The notes beneath the pieces are model-generated. The model did no database searches. It was given only the letters and a program-made list of their open reading frames with translations, and had not been told where the DNA came from. Both the position numbers and the translations under genes were made by a program. Below are positions 14,393 through 20,009 of a DNA stretch of 20,009 bases, in pieces. Source of the stretch: Gammaproteobacteria bacterium (GTDB lineage: Bacteria; Pseudomonadota; Gammaproteobacteria; Pseudomonadales; Azotimanducaceae). The stretch lies in the NCBI GenBank assembly GCA_002719135.1, contig PBGU01000007.1:13448-33456 (forward strand), given 5' to 3'. How positions within the stretch are numbered: the first letter of the stretch is position 1; every line of letters starts with the position of its first letter.

Positions 14393-15424
14393 ATGCGCGT
14401 TCTTGGAATCGAAACATCGTGCGATGAAACCGGCATTGCCGTTTTCGATTCGGACGATGGATTGATCGCCGATGCGATTTATAGCCAGGCCGAAATGCAT
14501 GCGCGCTTTGGTGGGGTCGTTCCAGAGCTCGCCTCACGAGATCATATTCGTAAGACCCTTCCTCTCATTCGCGAAGTTCTCTCTTTGGGTAACCTTGAGA
14601 CGGGCGATCTCGACGCAGTCGCTTATACGTCCGGACCCGGTTTAATAGGCGCACTTATGGTCGGCGCTACAATCGGTCGAAGCTTTGCCTGGGCTCGCGG
14701 TCTGCCGGCTATCGGTGTCCACCATATGGAAGGTCACTTACTCGCTCCTCTACTTTCCGAATCAAAACCCTCGTTGCCATTTGTTGCTCTATTGGTTTCC
14801 GGCGGTCATACCCAACTTGTCCGAGTTGACGCCATTGGACGCTATACCTTGATGGGCGAATCCCTTGATGACGCCGCCGGCGAGGCATTTGATAAGACGG
14901 CCAAGCTGCTCGGTCTCGGCTATCCCGGCGGACCGGCGTTGGCAGCTCTCGCCGAATCTGGCCGGCCCGGTCGTTTCACTTTCCCCAAGCCGATGACGGA
15001 TCGACCGGGTCTGAATTTCAGTTTCAGCGGCCTTAAAACCGCAGCAATGACGACTATACGTAACATCGATAATCTCAGCGAAAGTGACCGAGCCGATATT
15101 GCGAACGCTTTTGAGGAAGCGGTAGTAGAGACGTTGACAATTAAATGCGTACGCGCTTTGGAACAGGCTGCTTTGTCCGACCTGGTGATCGCCGGAGGCG
15201 TGGCTGCAAATCAGCGACTACGCGAACGCCTCGGCCAATCCGTAGAACACGTCTTCTACGCCCCTGCGAGCCTTTGTACCGATAACGGAGCGATGATCGC
15301 TTTCGCAGGACACGAGCGTTTACGAGCAGGGTTTTCGGAACCGCTCGTCATTCGGGCACATCCGAGATGGTCGATGGAAGAATTGCCCGAAGTCACGGTT
15401 CCCGACAATCAGCAAGGATCTTGA
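14393..15424 (+). CDS. tsaD: tRNA N6-adenosine threonylcarbamoyltransferase
   Basis: The 343-residue protein is TsaD (Gcp/YgjD). It transfers threonylcarbamoyl from TC-AMP to A37 of ANN-decoding tRNAs, working with TsaB and TsaE. The ASKHA-fold signature G-I-E-T-S-C-D-E-T (5-13) opens the protein. Iron/metal ligands are H111 and H115 in V-H-H-M-E-G-H and D297 in C-T-D-N-G-A. The nucleotide-binding S-G-G-H-T (136-140) and V-I-A-G-G-V-A-A-N (265-273) motifs are intact. A strong GGAGGAG lies 4 nt before the ATG. The gene ends with tandem in-frame stops (TGA then TAG) and converges on cca with a 26-nt gap and no obvious terminator. Confidence 0.97.
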   Translation: MRVLGIETSCDETGIAVFDSDDGLIADAIYSQAEMHARFGGVVPELASRDHIRKTLPLIREVLSLGNLETGDLDAVAYTSGPGLIGALMVGATIGRSFAWARGLPAIGVHHMEGHLLAPLLSESKPSLPFVALLVSGGHTQLVRVDAIGRYTLMGESLDDAAGEAFDKTAKLLGLGYPGGPALAALAESGRPGRFTFPKPMTDRPGLNFSFSGLKTAAMTTIRNIDNLSESDRADIANAFEEAVVETLTIKCVRALEQAALSDLVIAGGVAANQRLRERLGQSVEHVFYAPASLCTDNGAMIAFAGHERLRAGFSEPLVIRAHPRWSMEELPEVTVPDNQQGS

Positions 15425-15450
15425 TAGGTATTTAAAACCGAAAGATTCGA

Positions 15451-16533
15451 CTACGTTGCAGCAGATCGCGAAACAAGACTAGTAAATCGTTCAAGGGGCA
15501 TCTTTTCAATCATCTCCAAGCGAGCTGTTCGCAACGCTTTTCCATACGCACGCCCTTCCACGCCAGTGACCTTCAGTCCTGCGAGTTCTTTGGCGAAATA
15601 GCGTAATTCCGACAGATCGATTTTTTCGCACGACTCCATGAGACTGAATATATCGTCAGCACCGTCTCCATTACGGAATGCTCCAATGCCCTGTAAATGC
15701 TCCAGAAGTTCCTCCGATCTAAGTTTAGAGGGATCAGCGAGGGGTCGGCCCCGGCGTGCCAGCGCGGTCGCCGCGCGACTGACCCGACGAGGTACCTTCA
15801 GTCGATCAACGAAGCGCGACGTAACTGTCTCAGTATGATTCCAACCGACCGTCGCCAGCGAGATCGATCCCCTTAGATCTTGGCGTCTAAACAACTCCGT
15901 TAGCGCTTCTAGATCGATATCGTCGAACCACGGTTGACGCGCACCCACCTCATGAAGTGTTGCAAAAAAACGCCACGGCGCAGTTTGGTCCGCGGCTTTC
16001 GTCCACTCCATCCATATCCGTTCCGCGGGTAGATCTGCGAGTTCCTTGACCATCGTTCGCATAAGCTCCGCAGTTTCCTTTTCCACCGTAAAGTCAGGGA
16101 ATGTCGCCGCAAACCGGGCAACCCTGAATACCCGCAACGGATCTTCACTAAATGCGTCGGAGACGTGTCGCAGTATTTTGCTCGCCAAGTCGTTGCAACC
16201 GCCATACGGATCTATCAAACCATTATCTGAATTTCGAGCCATCGCATTGATGGTGAGGTCCCGACGTCGGAGATCGTCTTCGAGCGTTACTTCTGACCCA
16301 ACCTGCCAATCGAACCCCTTATGGCCCCGGCCTTGCTTTCGTTCTGTTCGAGCTAGGGCGTATTCCTCGCCGGTTTCCGGGTGCAAATACACAGGGAAAT
16401 CGCTTCCGACTTGCCGAAATCCCCGGCCGCGCATATCACGCTCGGTTGCACCGACCACCACCCAGTCTCGCTCTCTAACATGTCGCCCTAAAAGCTGGTC
16501 GCGAACAGCACCACCGACTAGATACGTTTGCAT
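15451..16533 (-). CDS. cca: CCA tRNA nucleotidyltransferase (short form, no HD motif)
   Basis: The 360-residue enzyme adds or repairs the tRNA 3' CCA end. The N-terminal nucleotidyltransferase domain is clear: L-V-G-G-A-V-R-D (5-12), F-P-V-Y-L-H-P-E-T (46-54), E-E-Y-A-L-A-R-T-E-R-K (56-66), R-R-D-L-T-I-N-A-M-A (90-99) and E-D-P-L-R-V-F-R-V-A-R-F (130-141). The nucleotide-recognition region is E-R-I-W-M-E (171-176). Two departures stand out. The catalytic acidic pair is E21-R-D23 where E. coli Cca has D21-x-D23. The C-terminal HD phosphohydrolase motif of the 412-residue E. coli protein is missing, with a local deletion before S-I-S-L-A-T-V-G. The ATG has no strong ribosome site. It lies 105 nt downstream of apaH. 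Confidence 0.93.
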   Translation of the reverse strand: MQTYLVGGAVRDQLLGRHVRERDWVVVGATERDMRGRGFRQVGSDFPVYLHPETGEEYALARTERKQGRGHKGFDWQVGSEVTLEDDLRRRDLTINAMARNSDNGLIDPYGGCNDLASKILRHVSDAFSEDPLRVFRVARFAATFPDFTVEKETAELMRTMVKELADLPAERIWMEWTKAADQTAPWRFFATLHEVGARQPWFDDIDLEALTELFRRQDLRGSISLATVGWNHTETVTSRFVDRLKVPRRVSRAATALARRGRPLADPSKLRSEELLEHLQGIGAFRNGDGADDIFSLMESCEKIDLSELRYFAKELAGLKVTGVEGRAYGKALRTARLEMIEKMPLERFTSLVSRSAAT

Positions 16534-16587
16534 CAGATAAGCTACCAGATTGCTCGCAAATCCAGGTTACGAATAGCACGGCTCACG

Positions 16588-16617
16588 ACATCGGGTCCAC
16601 CGCAGCAGACCCGATGT
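16588..16617. other. Perfect 10-bp stem-loop between apaH and cca
   Basis: ACATCGGGTC (16588-16597) and GACCCGATGT (16608-16617) are exact reverse complements separated by a 10-nt loop. The structure starts 22 nt past the apaH stop and ends 55 nt before the cca start, both genes reading on the minus strand. No T-run follows on either strand, so it may be an RNA processing, stability or attenuation element rather than a classic intrinsic terminator, or a protein-binding palindrome. Confidence 0.6.
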
Positions 16618-16638
16618 TCATCAACATAAATGTCGAGA

Positions 16639-17439
16639 TCAGCTCGCCTCGGGCCACTGAAACCGCCGCCCGTCGTCAAGACGTAGAGCCGTTAAATTGC
16701 GACCCCAAACACAACCCGTGTCGATCGCCGAAACGTGATCCACACCCGTCTCCCCTTCAAGTGCTGCCCAATGTCCGAAAATGATGGGTTTATTAACAAG
16801 TCGCTGGAATCTAAACCACGGTTCGTAGCCTTCTGGGACACTAACCAACGGTCCCTTATGCGAATATTCGAGCGTCCCATCCCCAGAAATCAGCCGCATC
16901 CGGGTGAAATAATTGGTGATCACGCGGTGCCGATCCATTCCGAACAGGGAGTCTTTCCAGACGTCTGGGGAATTGCCATACATGTTCTCAAAATATTCTA
17001 TGCAGGCCGAGCTACCTATCACCGTCTCAACTTCTCGAGCCGCTAACCGGGCGAACCCCAAATCCCAAATATGTGGGATCCCCGCGTGCACCATCACTTG
17101 TTTTTGGTCCTCATGCATTAACGGCAAGGTTCGCAGCCAACCTGCGAGTTTTTCACAATCGGGTGCCTGCAAAACATCATCCAAAGTATCGCCGTTTCTG
17201 GTCCCATGACCACCGTAGAAAATTGCTAAGAGATGCAGGTCGTGGTTACCAAGCACCGTGATAGCGCATCCACCAAGATCGTGTACAAATCGAAGCGTTG
17301 CAAGTGACTGCGGCCCCCGGTTCACGAGATCCCCAACGAACCACAATCGATCGAGATCGCGGTCAAAGTTAATCTTCTCCAGCAAGTACCGGAGAGTTTC
17401 GTAGCAACCCTGCACATCCCCGATAGCGTAAGTTGCCAA
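16639..17439 (-). CDS. apaH: Symmetrical bis(5'-nucleosyl)-tetraphosphatase (Ap4A hydrolase)
   Basis: The 266-residue ApaH hydrolyses Ap4A to two ADP and can also decap Np4-capped RNA. Metallophosphatase motifs are G-D-V-Q-G (7-11, Gln where many family members have His), G-D-L-V-N-R-G-P (36-43) and G-N-H-D (64-67), with further metal histidines in M-V-H-A-G (near 117) and F-G-H-W-A. The start is a TTG at 17439. It is chosen because the resulting M-A-T-Y-A-I-G-D matches the usual ApaH N-terminus and AGGG lies just upstream. The gene follows apaG by only 4 nt, so translation is probably coupled and kept low. Confidence 0.95.
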   Translation of the reverse strand: MATYAIGDVQGCYETLRYLLEKINFDRDLDRLWFVGDLVNRGPQSLATLRFVHDLGGCAITVLGNHDLHLLAIFYGGHGTRNGDTLDDVLQAPDCEKLAGWLRTLPLMHEDQKQVMVHAGIPHIWDLGFARLAAREVETVIGSSACIEYFENMYGNSPDVWKDSLFGMDRHRVITNYFTRMRLISGDGTLEYSHKGPLVSVPEGYEPWFRFQRLVNKPIIFGHWAALEGETGVDHVSAIDTGCVWGRNLTALRLDDGRRFQWPEAS

Positions 17440-17443
17440 AACC

Positions 17444-17812
17444 CTAATGAACTACGTTTGGAACCGCCAAGCTGAACGGTGGGATAGCGACTTGAAACAG
17501 ATCGCCGTCGTCACCCTGGAATTCGTAATGGCCTTCCATTGTCCCCACAGCGGTTTCAAGCACCGCTCCGCTGGTATAGCGAAACGCCTCCCCCGGGTTC
17601 AGCTTAGGTTGTTCGCCAACGACACCCGGCCCGTGGACTTCTTCTTTTTTTCCGTCGCCGTTCGTAATCAACCAATAGCGGTTGAGCAATTGCGACGGGC
17701 TAGAGCTATGGTTCGTTATAGTGATCGTGTAGGCGAAAAGATAGCGATTTGCTGATGGGTCAGACTCTGCCTGAATAAACCGCGTCTCTACCGCTACAAC
17801 GATGTCACTCAA
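17444..17812 (-). CDS. apaG: ApaG domain protein (Co2+/Mg2+ efflux-associated)
   Basis: The product matches ApaG, an FN3-like beta-sandwich protein of about 125 residues: Y-L-F-A-Y-T-I-T-I-T-N, N-R-Y-W-L-I-T-N-G-D-G, G-P-G-V-V-G-E-Q-P-K-L, F-R-Y-T-S-G-A, G-T-M-E-G-H-Y. I choose the TTG ending at 17812 (122 residues). It follows GGGAGAAGG at suitable spacing, gives the family's normal length and overlaps the rsmA stop by only 8 nt. An ATG at 17884 would add 24 residues but lies 80 nt inside rsmA. The mutant phenotype in Salmonella links ApaG to cobalt/magnesium handling, but its molecular role is not firmly known. It sits in the conserved rsmA-apaG-apaH order. Confidence 0.9.
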   Translation of the reverse strand: MSDIVVAVETRFIQAESDPSANRYLFAYTITITNHSSSPSQLLNRYWLITNGDGKKEEVHGPGVVGEQPKLNPGEAFRYTSGAVLETAVGTMEGHYEFQGDDGDLFQVAIPPFSLAVPNVVH

Positions 17813-18581
17813 GACCTTCTCCCGTGATTGTAGCCGCGTTGCCGACGCAACTATTCGCGATTCTGACAAAGCCATCAACATCAATTTGTTCTGCGCGTAG
17901 CGAGGGATCGATGCCGACCTTTTGCCAGGGGATCTTGAGGTTCTTTAGAGCATTATCAACACGCTTACGGCGTTGTCCAAAAGCCTGCCTTACGACCGAG
18001 TTAAATCCTTCCATATCGACTGGATTTACTGACCTTTGCCGAGGTTCAAGTCGCACGAACGCTGATTGGACTGCTGGCTGCGGTCGAAACGCTTCGGAAG
18101 TCACGTCGAACAAATACGTAATATCGCAATGGTACTGAGCAGTGACAGAAAGCCGTCCCCACGCTTTGCTTCCAGGATCAGAGGTCAACCGCAGTGCCAC
18201 CTCCCGTTGCATCATGAAATTCATATCTCGAATTAAACACGCGTGCGCAAATAATCGAGTTAGCAACGGCGAGATTATGTTGTAGGGCAGATTGCCCACG
18301 ACTCGCATACCAGAGAACTGATCGATTTCTAATTCCAATACGTCGCCCTCTATGACCTCAAGCGCTTCGTAACGATCCTTAAGAACCGCAACCAACTCAC
18401 GGTCGATTTCAATTGCTACAACTTTATCCGCGGACTCAAGAAGACCCGTCGTTAACGCCCCGAGACCGGGGCCTACTTCTAGAACTCGGTCGTGTCGCTG
18501 GATCGCCAGCACTGAATGAATACGATCTATAGCGCTTTCGTCGACGAGAAAATGCTGCCCAAATCTCTTCCGTACCGGCAT
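17805..18581 (-). CDS. rsmA: 16S rRNA (adenine1518-N6/adenine1519-N6)-dimethyltransferase
   Basis: The 258-residue KsgA/RsmA methylates two adjacent adenines in helix 45 of 16S rRNA during late 30S assembly, using S-adenosylmethionine. The N-terminus R-K-R-F-G-Q-H-F-L (4-12) is diagnostic. The SAM-binding motif is V-L-E-V-G-P-G-L-G-A-L-T (33-44), with A-I-E-I-D (56-60) next. The catalytic motif IV is N-L-P-Y (97-100). The C-terminal domain includes the usual R-R-K-R-V-D-N-A-L. It starts at an ATG with no visible Shine-Dalgarno, 22 nt downstream of surA. pdxA, usually found between surA and rsmA, is absent here. Confidence 0.97.
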   Translation of the reverse strand: MPVRKRFGQHFLVDESAIDRIHSVLAIQRHDRVLEVGPGLGALTTGLLESADKVVAIEIDRELVAVLKDRYEALEVIEGDVLELEIDQFSGMRVVGNLPYNIISPLLTRLFAHACLIRDMNFMMQREVALRLTSDPGSKAWGRLSVTAQYHCDITYLFDVTSEAFRPQPAVQSAFVRLEPRQRSVNPVDMEGFNSVVRQAFGQRRKRVDNALKNLKIPWQKVGIDPSLRAEQIDVDGFVRIANSCVGNAATITGEGLE

Positions 18582-18603
18582 AGGCTACGTGATTAGTTCG
18601 TCT

Positions 18604-19920
18604 TCAATTATCGTTCAAGCGTATTTGGACGTACGCCTCGTCTCGAATCTGTTTCAACCATTCTTCCAGCTTTTCGTCGTAACGACGGTTGTGCAGAATT
18701 TGAAGTGCCATATCGTCCAGCGATTCTTCACTCATATCTTCTTCCCGGCGCCCAAGCACTTCGAGGATGTGCCAGCCGAACTGGCTACGAAATACGTCCG
18801 AAACCTCGTTTTCGGGGATCGCATCCATAACGGCTCGAAACTCGTCGACAAAGTCCGCGCTATCTCTCCACCCAAGGTCTCCGCCAGCGAGCGCCGTACC
18901 AGCATCATCCGATACCTCGCGCGCTAAGTCGGCAAAATCTTCACCGGCAAGTGCCCGTTCTCGGACGCGATCAATTTCAACTCGCGCCAACGCCTCAGAC
19001 TTGATCTCCGATGGTTGAACAAGAATATGGCGAACCTGAGTGCGTAGTTCCTTTTGCATGGATGCACCGCGCTTATCAAGCAACTGGATAATATGGATTC
19101 CGAGCGAGTTGGTGATTGGGTCCGGCGTCTCGCCAATTTCAAGCTCAATCACCGTTTCACTGAATAACGAAGGTAGCTCTGCCGCTCGACGCCACCCAAG
19201 ATCCCCTCCTTCCAGTGCTGTTGAACCCGCGGAATGGGCGATCGCGAGTCTGCTAAATTCTTCCCCCGCTCTGAGTTTGCCTAATATATCGACGGCCATA
19301 TCTTTCGCAGCGCTGACCGCCATATCGGATAGCGGATCTTCAATTCGCAATAGAATATGGCCGATGCGGTACTGATCCGAAACCCATTCTCTAAAAAATG
19401 GAGATCCTCGTAGATCCGCAACGTCCTGCTCCGTGATATAGATCTGTCGATTCACCATGTCGCGCTGAACACGTCCGAGGAGCATTTCCCTGCGAATATC
19501 CTCGCGGAAGCTGCGATAAGAAACTCCTTCATCTGCTAACGACTGCTGAAAGCCGTCCAAGTCCATCCCGTTCTGCCCTGCAAATGAGGTCACGGCGTCC
19601 GTCAGCGTTTCGTCGTCGATAATGATTCCACGACGTTCCGCCTCTTGAATTTGCAAACTCTCGGTGATCAGCCGCTCCATCAACTGATTGAGTACCGTTT
19701 CTCGCGGAGGGACTTCTGTAGCACCCGACTGTTCCGCACGCTGGACGAAAAGCTCGTATCGACTGAGCAATTCAGATACAAGTACCACATCGTCGTCGAC
19801 GATCGCCGCGATGGCGTCTACTTCCTCGATGACCGCGTGAACGCTCACGACGGCCAAGATCAACAGACCAGAAACCAGTTTTGCAACTGCCGATCTAAAA
19901 TAGCATCCCATCTTCTTCAC
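18604..19920 (-). CDS. surA: Periplasmic chaperone/peptidyl-prolyl isomerase SurA
   Basis: SurA escorts outer-membrane proteins to the BAM complex. The frame is open to an ATG at 19950. I prefer the GTG at 19920: it follows GGAAGGA by 5 nt, gives a typical signal peptide (M-K-K-M-G-C-Y, hydrophobic stretch about 12-26, cleavage after V-H-A at residue 29) and a 438-residue protein. An ATG at 19911 is also possible. After the N-terminal chaperone region come two parvulin domains, about 183-284 (Y-R-I-G-H-I-L-L-R ... G-G-D-L-G-W) and about 295-392 (Q-V-R-H-I-L-V-Q ... G-W-H-I-L-E-V). A short C-terminal helix completes the chaperone module. The gene overlaps the end of lptD by 26 nt with this start. 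Confidence 0.95.
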   Translation of the reverse strand: MKKMGCYFRSAVAKLVSGLLILAVVSVHAVIEEVDAIAAIVDDDVVLVSELLSRYELFVQRAEQSGATEVPPRETVLNQLMERLITESLQIQEAERRGIIIDDETLTDAVTSFAGQNGMDLDGFQQSLADEGVSYRSFREDIRREMLLGRVQRDMVNRQIYITEQDVADLRGSPFFREWVSDQYRIGHILLRIEDPLSDMAVSAAKDMAVDILGKLRAGEEFSRLAIAHSAGSTALEGGDLGWRRAAELPSLFSETVIELEIGETPDPITNSLGIHIIQLLDKRGASMQKELRTQVRHILVQPSEIKSEALARVEIDRVRERALAGEDFADLAREVSDDAGTALAGGDLGWRDSADFVDEFRAVMDAIPENEVSDVFRSQFGWHILEVLGRREEDMSEESLDDMALQILHNRRYDEKLEEWLKQIRDEAYVQIRLNDN

Positions 19921-20009
19921 CGTTTTCCTTCCCATAACCACGAATGCCATTCGAAAGCAGCGACTCCACGCGACCCCCGAATCCGGCCAGTCCCTTAAAC
20001 ACCATCTGT
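19895..20009 (-). CDS. lptD: Partial LPS-assembly outer-membrane protein LptD, C-terminus
   Basis: The last 38 codons of a minus-strand gene enter from the right edge and end at a TAG at 19895-19897. The translation contains V-F-K-G-L-A-G-F-G-G-R-V-E-S-L-L and N-G-I-R-G-Y, the typical pattern at the C-terminus of gammaproteobacterial LptD (final barrel strand followed by an L-L-x-x-G-I-x-G-Y tail). LptD inserts lipopolysaccharide into the outer leaflet with LptE. lptD-surA is a conserved gene order, which supports the call. The overlap with surA suggests coupled translation. Confidence 0.88.
   Translation of the reverse strand, partial: QMVFKGLAGFGGRVESLLSNGIRGYGKENGEEDGMLF

Noticed and set aside
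14073..14537. 154-codon minus-strand frame across tsaD, the spacer and rpsU
   Set aside because: It overlaps two certain genes, is Arg/Ser/His-rich and has no recognisable domain.
16046..16540. 164-codon plus-strand frame opposite cca
   Set aside because: Arg/Ser/Thr-rich composition typical of an antisense frame of a GC-balanced gene; cca is unambiguous.

Overview
The window looks like a chromosomal segment of a gammaproteobacterium. The right half (about 9.8-20 kb) is a dense run of conserved housekeeping genes in an order familiar from gammaproteobacteria such as Pseudomonas: rpoD, dnaG, yqeY, rpsU, divergent tsaD, cca, apaH, apaG, rsmA, surA and the 3' end of lptD. The protein sequences (S21, TsaD, ApaG, SurA, RsmA) are clearly of the gammaproteobacterial type. 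I cannot name the genus. The accessory genes (PhyH-type dioxygenase, tandem hot-dog dehydratase, large secreted alpha/beta hydrolase) would fit an uncultivated environmental lineage, but that is inference. I saw no IS element, phage gene, CRISPR array, rRNA or tRNA.

Left, accessory half. A partial two-helix membrane protein runs off the left edge (minus). A lipoprotein esterase of the PHB-depolymerase/LpqC type (plus, 403-1380) converges on a multi-helix membrane protein (minus, 1416-2042). A phytanoyl-CoA dioxygenase-like protein (minus, 2121-3065) is divergent from a three-gene transporter operon (plus, 3292-6805). That operon encodes a LolD/MacB-type ATPase, a lipid-anchored MacA-like adaptor and an FtsX/MacB-type permease, and is in effect a split MacAB system without an outer-membrane channel gene. 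Next come a MaoC/FAS1-like tandem hot-dog protein and a secreted alpha/beta hydrolase, only 6 nt apart, and then a possible 61-residue membrane miniprotein.

Right, core half. The macromolecular-synthesis genes rpsU-yqeY-dnaG-rpoD lie on the minus strand, with tsaD diverging from rpsU. Together they cover translation (S21), replication priming (DnaG), transcription initiation (sigma-70) and tRNA t6A modification (TsaD). Beyond tsaD, cca (tRNA CCA end), apaH (Ap4A hydrolase), apaG, rsmA (16S rRNA dimethylation), surA (outer-membrane protein chaperone) and lptD (LPS export) form a second minus-strand run with short or negative gene spacing. Compared with the Pseudomonas-type order, plsY and folB (between tsaD and cca) and pdxA (between surA and rsmA) are not here.

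The most distinctive observations are a six-copy 18-bp tandem repeat that gives RpoD a Lys/Glu-rich N-terminal tail, a Cca with an ExD instead of DxD catalytic pair and no HD motif, a perfect 10-bp stem-loop between apaH and cca, and an adaptor protein with a long low-complexity insertion. I found no clearly new defence or mobile system.
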